In this document: positions 34,173-42,201 of the stretch, piece by piece
How positions within the stretch are numbered: the first letter of the stretch is position 1
Layout: every line of letters begins with the position of its first letter
DNA from: Chloroflexota bacterium
Lineage (GTDB): Bacteria > Chloroflexota > Anaerolineae > Aggregatilineales > Phototrophicaceae
Length of the DNA: 49,728 nucleotides
Assembly: GCA_013388735.1 (NCBI GenBank)
Contig: JACAES010000023.1
Location: 1-49,728, forward strand
Direction: 5' to 3'
Notes under the pieces: generated by a model
Databases searched by the model: none
What the model saw: only the letters and a program-made list of their open reading frames with translations
What the model was told of the DNA's origin: nothing
Made by a program: the position numbers and the translations under genes

Positions 34173-34883
34173 ATGAGACAAACCATTGCCCTGATGATTG
34201 TGGGCTTAAGCCTGCTGGCGGCCTGTTCGACCGGGCCAAGCGACGCGGAACGCACGCTGGAGGCGCAGCGTGACTCGCTGGCGACCCAGATCGTGGATGT
34301 TCGCAGCACCGCGACGGTGGAAGCCGACCGGCTGCTGATGACTGCCGAATTTGCGCAGACGGCGGCTGCCCAGGTACGAACGCAGAATCAGGTGCTTTCG
34401 GCCACCATCGCCGCGCTGGGCGGGGATGCCGCGCTGGTTGCGCCGCGCGCCAGCACGCCCACCCTGCCGGCGGTGATTGACCCCGCTGCGCCGGTTACGC
34501 CCGCCCCCGGAGGGGAAACGCTGGCCGCCACGCCTTCCCCGGCGCCGCCGAACCTGTACAACGCCGTCACGGCCAGGGGGGTGGGCGCGAACGACTGTGC
34601 GCTGGCGACGGTTTCGCAGTTCACGACCGCCGACGTGAGCATTTACGTCGTGGCGACTGCCTCGAATATTCAGCCGGGCATGACGCTGGCCTCGCGCTGG
34701 TTTTACGAAGGGCAGGAAGTGATCCGCCACACCTTCAAGCCGGATTTTGCCATCAATCAGAACTGCATCTGGTTTTTTATAGACCCGGAGGAAACGCCGT
34801 TTAACCCCGGCAGCTGGACGGTACAATTGGAACTGAACGGCCAGCCGGTCGGCGAGCCGGTTGCGTTCAGCATCAGCGGGTAA
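34173..34883 (+). CDS. predicted lipoprotein with coiled segment and C-terminal beta domain
   Basis: A 236-residue lipoprotein. The signal peptide is MRQTIALMIVGLSLLAAC with lipobox LAAC (lipidated C18). A helical segment follows (about 25-85, Ala/Gln/Thr-rich, probable coiled coil), then a Pro/Thr/Ala-rich linker (about 95-130) and a beta-sandwich-like C-terminal part with two cysteines (NDCALA and NQNCIWFF). The C-terminal part ends VQLELNGQPVGEPVAFSISG, which resembles ligand-free immunoglobulin-like modules seen in surface proteins. Function is unknown. ATG 34173 has GAGG about 10 bases upstream. Confidence 0.82.
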   Translation: MRQTIALMIVGLSLLAACSTGPSDAERTLEAQRDSLATQIVDVRSTATVEADRLLMTAEFAQTAAAQVRTQNQVLSATIAALGGDAALVAPRASTPTLPAVIDPAAPVTPAPGGETLAATPSPAPPNLYNAVTARGVGANDCALATVSQFTTADVSIYVVATASNIQPGMTLASRWFYEGQEVIRHTFKPDFAINQNCIWFFIDPEETPFNPGSWTVQLELNGQPVGEPVAFSISG

Positions 34884-34904
34884 CGAAAAACCAGCCTGAT
34901 GCGT

Positions 34905-34950
34905 AATAGAGTAAAATGCAGGCAACAAATAGAGTAAAATGCAGGCAACA
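34905..34950. repeat. perfect 23-bp tandem duplication upstream of the next gene
   Basis: AATAGAGTAAAATGCAGGCA followed by ACA occurs twice without a mismatch (34905-34927 and 34928-34950). Each copy contains TAAAAT, a plausible -10 element, so the duplication probably doubles a promoter for the gene at 34974. Confidence 0.85.
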
Positions 34951-34973
34951 TTGGAGAGAAGGGACACGGGACG

Positions 34974-35351
34974 ATGAGCATCGTGGTGAGTTGGGGCAGC
35001 GAAACGCAGAATATCGTCCATCTGGAATTTAAACGCGGCTGGAAATGGCAGGACTTGTACACGGCGCTCCAACAGGCCGACGATCTGATCGTCAGCGTGC
35101 CGCACACCGTTCACCTAATCATTGATATTCGCGGCGCGGGCGGCATTCCCGCCGACTTTATGACCGTCGCCGGGGATATGTTCAGCAAAGGCAGCGCGCG
35201 CCCCAACGAAGGCAAGAAAGTGGTGGTGGGGGCGGGGCCGCTGATTCGCATGGCCTACACGGGCTTCGTGTCCACCTTCGGCAGCCAGATGAAAAACCGC
35301 CCCTTCCTGTTCGCGTCCAGTCTGGACGAGGCGCACCGGATGGTGCAGTAA
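34974..35351 (+). CDS. small protein of unknown function, STAS-like appearance
   Basis: A 125-residue soluble protein with ATG 34974 preceded by GGAGAGAAGGG. The pattern (strand IVVSWGS, strand IVHLEFK, helix WQDLYTALQQADDLI, strand VHLIIDIRGAGG, helix, strand KKVVVGAG, helix with RMAYTGF, strand PFLFASSLDEAHRMV) matches a STAS or SpoIIAA-like alpha/beta fold. The ending FASSLDEAHRMV is typical of such domains, where a strand precedes the last helix. No family can be named with certainty. It follows the lipoprotein gene with a duplicated promoter segment between. Confidence 0.65.
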   Translation: MSIVVSWGSETQNIVHLEFKRGWKWQDLYTALQQADDLIVSVPHTVHLIIDIRGAGGIPADFMTVAGDMFSKGSARPNEGKKVVVGAGPLIRMAYTGFVSTFGSQMKNRPFLFASSLDEAHRMVQ

Positions 35352-35448
35352 GCGGCCTACCCAAAAAGGCAGCGAAAAGCGCCGCTCATCTGTGCTATAC
35401 TGAATCTGCTTTATTGGGCTTAAATGTGAGATGCGAGGTGGACGGGTT

Positions 35449-37392
35449 ATGTTTCATGGCGGCGGCGGCTGGTGGGTGTACGTGTGGGGCGACGAAGAGG
35501 GCAAAAAGAAACGGGTCAGTTGGGCGCTGCTGCGGCGGGTGCTGGGCTATGCCCGGCCTTATCGCCGGCACATCGTGCTGCTGTTGGTGACCATCCTGGT
35601 GACGACCGGCCTGGGGCTGCTGACGCCCCTCATCTTCCGCGATCTGATTGACCACGCCCTGCCGGACGGCGACGCCGCCCGGCTGAATCTGCTGGCGTTG
35701 GGTCTGGTCGCCATCCCGGTGATAAGCGGTCTGGTGCGGGTGTTCCAGCGCAAGCTGAACGCCACCATCGGCGAAGGGGTGATTTACGATCTGCGCGTCA
35801 GCTTGTTCGAGCATATCCAGCGCATGTCCATCCGGTTTTTCACCAACACCAAAACCGGCGAACTGATGAGCCGTCTGAACAACGATGTGGTGGGCGCGCA
35901 GCGCGCCATCAGCAGCACCATCGTAGACATCATCACCAACATCGTGACGGTGATCGCCACGCTGGCCGTGATGCTGGCGCTGGAATGGCGGCTGACGCTG
36001 TTGGGCGTGCTGGTGCTGCCACTGTTTATCCTGGCGGCGCGGCGGTTGGGCAGCCGCCTGCGGGAGATCGCCCGGCAGCAGATGGAATACAACGCCCAGA
36101 TGAACGCCATGATGAACGAAACACTCAACATCAGCGGCGCGCTGCTGGTCAAACTGTTCGGGCGCGGCAGGATGGAAGTGCAGCGGTTTGAAGACCGCGC
36201 CGGGAAAGTGCGCGATACGGGCGTGGCGCAGGCCATCCTCGGCACGCAGTTTTTTATGCTCATCGGTCTGGTCAGTGTCGTCGGCACGGCGCTGGTGTAC
36301 TGGGTGGGCGGGCATCTGGTGCTGGGGGGCGTGTTCACCATCGGCACGATTGTGGCTTTCGGCTCCTACCTGACGCAGTTATACGGCCCGCTGCAAGCCC
36401 TGACCAATGCGCCGGTGGATTTTGCGACCTCGATGGTCAGCTTTGAGCGCGTGTTTGAGGTGGTTGATCTGCCGCTGGAAATCAACGACCGGCCCGGCGC
36501 GGTGGCGCTGGACGGCGCCCGCGGCGAACTGGTTTTCGAGCGCGTGAGTTTTAAGTATGAGCTGCGTCCCGAAACGCTGCTGAGCGATGTCGAGCGTGTT
36601 GGGCGCATGGATAACGTGCGGGCGGTTTTTTCCGGCGACATGAAACCGGGCAACGGCGGCAGGTTGGAGCGCACGCCGGCGGTCAGCCAGGCGCGGGAAC
36701 TGGCGCTGCATGACGTGTCGTTTGAGATTCAGCCGGGGCAGTTGGTGGCGCTGGTCGGCCCCAGCGGCGCGGGCAAAACCACGCTGACGTATCTCATCCC
36801 GCGCCTGTACGACCCGACCGAGGGGCGTATTCTGCTGGATGGCCGCGACCTGCGCGACATTCAGCTGGAGTCGCTGGCAGCGCAGATCGGCATGGTGACG
36901 CAGGAAACGCACCTGTTCCACGACACCATTCGCACCAATCTGCTGTACGCCAGACTGGACGCGACCCAGGCGGAGATCGAAGCGGCCTGCCGCGCGGCCA
37001 ACATTCACGACTTCATCGCCGGGCTGCCCGATGGTTACGATACGATTGTCGGCGAACGCGGCTACCGCCTGAGCGGCGGCGAAAAACAGCGCCTGGCGAT
37101 TGCGCGTGTCGTCCTCAAAAACCCGCGTATTCTGGTGCTGGACGAAGCCACCAGCCACCTGGACAGCCAGTCAGAGGCGCTGATACAGGACGCGCTTAAA
37201 ACCGTGATGGCCGGGCGCACCAGCATCGTGATCGCGCACCGCCTCAGCACCATCCTGGCCGCCGACCTGATTCTGGTGCTGGATCGCGGCAGCATCGTCG
37301 AGCGCGGCACGCACGCCGAACTGCTGGAGCAGGCGGGGTTGTACGCGCAGCTTTACGAGACGCAGTTCAAGCGTGAGCGGGAAGCGGTGTAG
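35449..37392 (+). CDS. ABC exporter (fused membrane and ATPase domains)
   Basis: A half-transporter of 647 residues: a soluble Gly/Trp-rich start, six membrane segments (about 25-330), then the ATP-binding domain. It shows Walker A GPSGAGKTT (K443), Q-loop MVTQETHLFHDTI, signature LSGGEKQRLAIARV, Walker B ILVLDEATSHLD and switch His in IAHRLST. Between the first strand (LVFERVSFKYE, about 361-371) and ALHDVSFEI (about 418) lies an extra segment of about 46 residues absent from ordinary NBDs. Substrate unknown. GAGGTG (35435-35440) favours ATG 35449 over ATG 35431. It probably acts as a homodimer. Confidence 0.92.
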   Translation: MFHGGGGWWVYVWGDEEGKKKRVSWALLRRVLGYARPYRRHIVLLLVTILVTTGLGLLTPLIFRDLIDHALPDGDAARLNLLALGLVAIPVISGLVRVFQRKLNATIGEGVIYDLRVSLFEHIQRMSIRFFTNTKTGELMSRLNNDVVGAQRAISSTIVDIITNIVTVIATLAVMLALEWRLTLLGVLVLPLFILAARRLGSRLREIARQQMEYNAQMNAMMNETLNISGALLVKLFGRGRMEVQRFEDRAGKVRDTGVAQAILGTQFFMLIGLVSVVGTALVYWVGGHLVLGGVFTIGTIVAFGSYLTQLYGPLQALTNAPVDFATSMVSFERVFEVVDLPLEINDRPGAVALDGARGELVFERVSFKYELRPETLLSDVERVGRMDNVRAVFSGDMKPGNGGRLERTPAVSQARELALHDVSFEIQPGQLVALVGPSGAGKTTLTYLIPRLYDPTEGRILLDGRDLRDIQLESLAAQIGMVTQETHLFHDTIRTNLLYARLDATQAEIEAACRAANIHDFIAGLPDGYDTIVGERGYRLSGGEKQRLAIARVVLKNPRILVLDEATSHLDSQSEALIQDALKTVMAGRTSIVIAHRLSTILAADLILVLDRGSIVERGTHAELLEQAGLYAQLYETQFKREREAV

Positions 37393-37430
37393 TCATTAGT
37401 CAATAGTCATTAGTCAATAGTCGTTAGTCA
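37391..37430. repeat. short tandem repeat of about 14 bp
   Basis: AGTCATTAGTCAAT occurs twice, followed by a third partial copy AGTCGTTAGTCA, beginning at the stop of the ABC gene. It is likely a copy-number variable repeat without coding role. Confidence 0.7.
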
Positions 37431-37564
37431 GAAGATGAGCGGGAATGTGGTGGTTTGTCGCTGTGATGGAATTTGCGGGCGCGTTCGCAGACCCGCCCCT
37501 AAGACGGCAAAACGCTGGGAAAAGAATCGATGGTAGTCGCGCTGCTGGATAGTTCTGGACACGT

Positions 37565-38188
37565 ATGACCGACTTCTACCTCATCATCGGCCTGGGAAAT
37601 CCGGGCAAGGAATATGCCGACACGCGCCATAACGTCGGCTTTCGCGTCGTGGACGAACTGGCGCGGCGGCATGGGCTGGCCTTCGGCAAAAAAGAGCGCA
37701 AAGCCGTCGTTGCCAGCGGGCTGATTCTAGGCAAAAAAGTCATCCTCGCCAAGCCGCAAACCTACATGAACCTGAGCGGCGAGGCGGTGCGCGCCCTGGT
37801 GGACTTTTACAAGGTCGAACTGCCGCGCCTGCTGGTCATCTCCGACGACCTGGACATCCCGCTTGGCACGCTGCGGCTGCGCAAGTCCGGCAGCGCGGGC
37901 GGGCAGGGCGGCTTAAAAAACATCATTCAACACCTGGGGACGCTGGACTTCAACCGCCTGCGTTTTGGCATCAGCCGCCCGCCGGGAAAGATGGATCCGA
38001 AAGCCTACGTGCTGCAAGCCTTCAAAGGCGACGATGCCATCCTGGCCGCCCAGGTGGTAGATCGCGCCGCGAACGCCGTCGAAGCCTGGCTGGCCGACGG
38101 TATCGAAATCGCCATGACGCGCTACAACGGCAGTATAGACGAACCGGTCAATGGGGTGAAAGAAAAGAATGGCGGAACTTCCGGCTGA
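37565..38188 (+). CDS. pth: peptidyl-tRNA hydrolase
   Basis: Releases tRNA from peptidyl-tRNAs dropped by the ribosome. The 207 residues begin at ATG 37565 with GLGNPGKEYADTRHNVG in the usual place: N12 and catalytic H22. Also present are KPQTYMNLSG, SDDLDIPLGTLRLRKSGSAGGQGGLKNI (short: SDDLD and GGQGGLKNI), and a C-terminal helix. A slight extension at the end (KEKNGGTSG) overlaps the next gene by 20 bases, so the two are coupled. Followed by DUF2087 and mfd. Confidence 0.95.
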   Translation: MTDFYLIIGLGNPGKEYADTRHNVGFRVVDELARRHGLAFGKKERKAVVASGLILGKKVILAKPQTYMNLSGEAVRALVDFYKVELPRLLVISDDLDIPLGTLRLRKSGSAGGQGGLKNIIQHLGTLDFNRLRFGISRPPGKMDPKAYVLQAFKGDDAILAAQVVDRAANAVEAWLADGIEIAMTRYNGSIDEPVNGVKEKNGGTSG

Positions 38189-38456
38189 ACTGGCCGCTTT
38201 GTTGGACGGCGAAGGCCGCGTCCTGCGCTGGCCGTCGAAACGTTCGATTCAGCGACAGGTGATTGATTATCTGGCGGGCAAATTTGAGATTGGCCGGGAC
38301 TATACCGAGCGCGAGGTGAACGCCCTGCTCAACCAACACCACACTTTTGACGACGCCGCCCTGCTGCGCCGTGAGCTGTTTGAGCTGGGATATTTGAACC
38401 GTGAAAAAGACGGCTCGAAATACTGGCGCACCCCCAACACCCGGCTGATGCCTTGA
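38169..38456 (+). CDS. DUF2087-domain protein
   Basis: A 95-residue protein with ATG 38169 inside the end of pth (20-base overlap). It contains the DUF2087/COG3860 pattern: RWPSKRSIQRQVIDYLAGKF, YTEREVNALLNQHHTFDDAALLRRELFELGYLNRE (short: EREVNALL and DDAALLRRELFE), then GSKYWRTP. Members are winged-helix-like and probably bind DNA as regulators. In other genomes the domain is found fused to regulators. Its placement between pth and mfd suggests co-transcription, not function. Confidence 0.88.
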   Translation: MAELPAELAALLDGEGRVLRWPSKRSIQRQVIDYLAGKFEIGRDYTEREVNALLNQHHTFDDAALLRRELFELGYLNREKDGSKYWRTPNTRLMP

Positions 38457-38534
38457 TCTGCCCTACATGCGGCGGCGTGTTTCTGCTAAAATACCGAGTC
38501 CGCGAATCAATCAGCAGCGAGCTATAGAACCCTT

Positions 38535-41500
38535 ATGCAGCTAACCGGACTTCTCGATTTTCTGCGCGAGAGTGACCGCTATCGCGCGCTGCTGGCGCCT
38601 CTGCGCGACCGCCAGCCGGTGGGTGATCTGAACGTCCTGCGGGCGGCGCGGCCTTTTTTGCTGGCGGCGCTGGCGCGGGATTGGGACGGACCGATCCTGT
38701 ACCTGACCGGGCGCATAGACCGCGCCTATAACGTCTCTGAACAGCTTCCGGTGTGGCTGGGGGAAAGCCGCCCGATCTTCCGGTACGGCGAACCCGCGCC
38801 GATGTTTTACGAACACACGCCCTGGGGCGAAAACGTGATCCGCAGTCGTATCGCCACGCTGGCCGCGCTGATGCCGCCGGACGATTTTACGTCTGCGCCT
38901 GCGCCGGTGGTGGTCGCGTCGGCGCGCGCGTTGATGCAGCGCACGCTGCCGGTTCACCTGTTCCGCAAAAGCGCGCGGCTGCTGGCGGTCGGCCAGCGCC
39001 ACACCCTCAATACGCTGCTGGCGGACTGGATGCGCCTGGGTTACGAGCCGGTGTCCATCGTCGTCGAGCCGGGGACGTTCAGCCGGCGGGGCGGCGTGGT
39101 GGATATTTTCCCGCTGGCCGCCGAGCGCCCGGTTCGCATCGAATTTTTTGATGATGAAGTGGACAGCCTGCGCTGGTTCGACCCCGCGACGCAGCGTTCG
39201 GCGGAAAGCGCCGGGCAGGTTTATATCGTCCCGGCGCGGGAGGCGCTGCCGGAATACGGCCCGCCGGTGGCGGCGCACCTGGCGCGCTGGTTTGAAGGGC
39301 TGCCGACCGGGGAACGCGACGCGGCCGGCCCGCGCGCCGACGCCGAACCGCTGGCGAACGGCGCGGCTTTTCTGCATCTCGAATATTACCTGCCGTACAT
39401 GGTCGCGCAGCCGGTCAGTTTGCTGGATTACGCGCCGGATCACGCGCTGATCGTGGTGGACGACTGGGACGAACTGCGGGATAGCGTCGCCGGCATTGAG
39501 GAAAACGCCCTGCGCGCCCGCCAGGAGCGGCTGGACGGCGGGGTGCTGCCGCCCGATTACCCGCTGCCGTACCTCACCTGGGACGCGCTGGCCGAAGAAC
39601 TGGAACAGCGCGTCTGCCCGCGCCTGGCTTACGGGGCAGGGGTGGACGAATCGGAGGCCGAAAACGGCGACAGCGCCGAAACATCCGGCGAGATTGTCGA
39701 TTTCCGCGGGCTGCTGTCGCCGGAAGAACGTTTTGGCGGCCAACTGCGCGCCCTGTTAAGCCGCCTGCGGGCGGCGCGGCGTGACGGCGGGCGCGTGATA
39801 GTCGTCACCCAGCAGACCGCCCGCGTGGCCGATCTGTGGCAGGAACAGGATTCGTTCATCCCCACCCAGCGCGATGTGACCGAACCGCCCGCGCCGCGTT
39901 CGCTGGTGCTGGTGGAAGGCGCGCTGCGGGAAGGCTGGCGGCTGCGCGCGCCGGATGGTGATATTCACCTGCTGACGGACGCCGAAATCTTCGGCTGGAA
40001 CCGGCCAGAGCCGCGCCGCCGGAAAGTGCAGCGCCGCGCCCGCGTGCCGGAATCCAGCTATGCCGACATGCACGAAGGCGATTACGTGGTGCATATTGAC
40101 TACGGCATCGGGCGTTTTGCCGGGATGCGCCGCCGCACTCTGGAAGGCAGCGAGCGGGAATATCTGGCGGTCGAATATGGCGGCAGCGATATGGTGTTCG
40201 TGCCGATTCACCAGGCCGACCGGCTGACGCGCTACGTCGGCCCGGACGACCGTCCGCCCGCGCTCAGCCGCCTGGGCAGGCCGGATTGGGCGCGCGTGAC
40301 CGGCCAGGCGAAAAAAGCGGTCGAGGAAGAAGCCCGCGAACTGCTGGAACTGTACGCCCGCCGCGCCGCCACCACCGGCCACGCCTTCAACCCGGATACA
40401 CCCTGGCAGCACGAAGTCGAAGCCTCGTTCCCTTACGTCGAAACCGAAGACCAGCTTCGCGCCGTCCGCGACGTGAAAGCCGACATGGAGCGCCCTATGC
40501 CGATGGATCGCCTGATCTGCGGGGACGTGGGTTACGGCAAAACCGAGGTGGCGCTGCGGGCGGCCTTTAAGGCCGTCATGGATGGCTTCCAGGTGGCGCT
40601 GCTGGTGCCGACGACTGTCTTGGCGCAGCAGCATTACGATACCTTCCGCAGCCGGCTGTCGCCGTTCCCAGTCAAGGTGGAGATGCTGTCGCGCTTCCGC
40701 ACCAAAGAAGAACAGACGCGCATCCTCAGACAGGTCGGCGCCGGCGAGGTGGACATCATCATCGGCACGCACCGGCTGTTGCAGGACGATGTGGCCTTCA
40801 AAAAACTGGGGCTGGTCATCATTGACGAGGAGCAGCGGTTCGGCGTCACGCACAAAGAGCATCTCAAACGGCTGCGCGCCCAGGTGGACGTGCTGACGCT
40901 GACGGCCACGCCCATCCCGCGCACGCTGTATATGAGCCTGACCGGCGTGCGCGACATCACCATGATTCAGACGCCGCCGGAAGAACGTCTGCCGGTCATC
41001 ACCCACGTCGGCCCATTCGATGACCGGCTGGTGCGGCAGGCCGTTTTGCGCGAACTCGAACGCGGCGGGCAGGTCTTTTTCGTGCATAACCGCGTCCAGT
41101 CGATCCATCTGGCGCGGGAGCGGCTGGAACAAATCGTGCCGGAAGCGCGCATCATCACCGGACACGGCCAGATGGACGAACGGCTGCTGGAAAAAGTGAT
41201 GAGCGGCTTTGCGCGCGGGGAATATGACATTCTGCTGTCCACGTCCATCATCGAAAGCGGCATAGACATCCCCAACGCCAACACGCTGATCGTAGACCGC
41301 GCCGACTGGTTTGGCATGGCGCAGCTTTACCAACTGCGCGGGCGGGTGGGGCGCAGCGCCCAGCAGGCTTATGCTTATTTTTTCCACCCGGCAGAAGGCC
41401 GTCTGACCGACGAAGCCCATGTCCGCCTGGAGGCTTTGCAGGAAAATACCGACCTGGGGGCCGGCTTCCAGATCGCCATGCGCGACCTGGAACTGCGCGG

Positions 41501-42083
41501 CGCGGGCGACATCCTCAGCACCCGGCAGACCGGCCACGTGGCCGCCATCGGTCTGCACCTGTATACGCAGATGCTCACCCAGGCCGTCCAGCAGTTGAAG
41601 GGCAAGACGCCCGGCGAGGCCGCGCCGCCGGTTTCGACCGCCAACATCACCATAGACCTGCCGGTGGCAGCCTACCTGCCGAACGACTGGATACCGGAAC
41701 TGGAACTGCGCCTGCAAATCTACCGGCGCGTGGGTGGTTTGAGCAGCCTGGAGGGCGTCCAGGCCATGCGCGACGAACTGCGCGACCGCTTTGGCCCGCT
41801 GCCGCCGGCGGTGGAGGGGATGCTCTACCAGATCGAAGTCAAACTGCTGGCCCAGCGTGCCGCCGCGACCGCCGTCATCCATCTTAACCAGGTCGTTAAT
41901 ATCAAACTGCCGTTTCTGGTTGAGTTAGACCGCGACCGTTTGCAGCGCGACCTGGGCGACGATGTGCGCGTCAGCCGGACGGCGGTGATGCTGCCGGTGG
42001 ATGAAGGGTCGAATTGGCGTCCGCGCCTGCTGACAGTGCTGGAACGGCTGGCGGCGGGTGTTCAGCAGGGCGCGGGGCTGTAA
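38535..42083 (+). CDS. mfd: transcription-repair coupling factor Mfd
   Basis: An ATP-driven translocase that removes stalled RNA polymerase at DNA damage and recruits UvrA. The 1182 residues match full-length Mfd. Residues 1-345 form the UvrB-like N-terminal part with GVVDIFPL. About residue 510 there is the RNA-polymerase-interacting domain with HIDYGIGRFAGM, followed by motor domains with Walker A GDVGYGKT, the DEEQRFGV box and TATPIPRTLYMS. After these come the TRG motif region QLRGRVGRSAQQAYAYFF and the C-terminal D7 domain. ATG 38535 is chosen from the family start; a TAAAAT-type -10 lies at about 38487-38492. Confidence 0.96.
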   Translation: MQLTGLLDFLRESDRYRALLAPLRDRQPVGDLNVLRAARPFLLAALARDWDGPILYLTGRIDRAYNVSEQLPVWLGESRPIFRYGEPAPMFYEHTPWGENVIRSRIATLAALMPPDDFTSAPAPVVVASARALMQRTLPVHLFRKSARLLAVGQRHTLNTLLADWMRLGYEPVSIVVEPGTFSRRGGVVDIFPLAAERPVRIEFFDDEVDSLRWFDPATQRSAESAGQVYIVPAREALPEYGPPVAAHLARWFEGLPTGERDAAGPRADAEPLANGAAFLHLEYYLPYMVAQPVSLLDYAPDHALIVVDDWDELRDSVAGIEENALRARQERLDGGVLPPDYPLPYLTWDALAEELEQRVCPRLAYGAGVDESEAENGDSAETSGEIVDFRGLLSPEERFGGQLRALLSRLRAARRDGGRVIVVTQQTARVADLWQEQDSFIPTQRDVTEPPAPRSLVLVEGALREGWRLRAPDGDIHLLTDAEIFGWNRPEPRRRKVQRRARVPESSYADMHEGDYVVHIDYGIGRFAGMRRRTLEGSEREYLAVEYGGSDMVFVPIHQADRLTRYVGPDDRPPALSRLGRPDWARVTGQAKKAVEEEARELLELYARRAATTGHAFNPDTPWQHEVEASFPYVETEDQLRAVRDVKADMERPMPMDRLICGDVGYGKTEVALRAAFKAVMDGFQVALLVPTTVLAQQHYDTFRSRLSPFPVKVEMLSRFRTKEEQTRILRQVGAGEVDIIIGTHRLLQDDVAFKKLGLVIIDEEQRFGVTHKEHLKRLRAQVDVLTLTATPIPRTLYMSLTGVRDITMIQTPPEERLPVITHVGPFDDRLVRQAVLRELERGGQVFFVHNRVQSIHLARERLEQIVPEARIITGHGQMDERLLEKVMSGFARGEYDILLSTSIIESGIDIPNANTLIVDRADWFGMAQLYQLRGRVGRSAQQAYAYFFHPAEGRLTDEAHVRLEALQENTDLGAGFQIAMRDLELRGAGDILSTRQTGHVAAIGLHLYTQMLTQAVQQLKGKTPGEAAPPVSTANITIDLPVAAYLPNDWIPELELRLQIYRRVGGLSSLEGVQAMRDELRDRFGPLPPAVEGMLYQIEVKLLAQRAAATAVIHLNQVVNIKLPFLVELDRDRLQRDLGDDVRVSRTAVMLPVDEGSNWRPRLLTVLERLAAGVQQGAGL

Positions 42084-42123
42084 GGACAGCCTGTAACGGC
42101 GAGCGCAGCCGGTTAGGATTTTG

Positions 42124-42154
42124 TTGTGAGTTTTTTGGGGGAGTGAGATATAAT
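42124..42154 (+). promoter_or_regulatory. probable promoter of the large repeat protein
   Basis: A perfect TATAAT (42149-42154) with TTGTGA (42124-42129) 19 bases before it. The spacing is long, so only the -10 is convincing. It lies 47 bases before ATG 42202, after mfd has ended. Confidence 0.45.
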
Positions 42155-42201
42155 CGGGCTATAGTCTTACGTTTATAAATTCAAAGCGCAGGTTGAGATT
42201 T

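Noticed and set aside
39756-41882. 708-codon minus-strand open frame inside mfd
   Set aside because: It lies fully opposite mfd, whose motifs are certain. High GC content keeps the opposite frame open.
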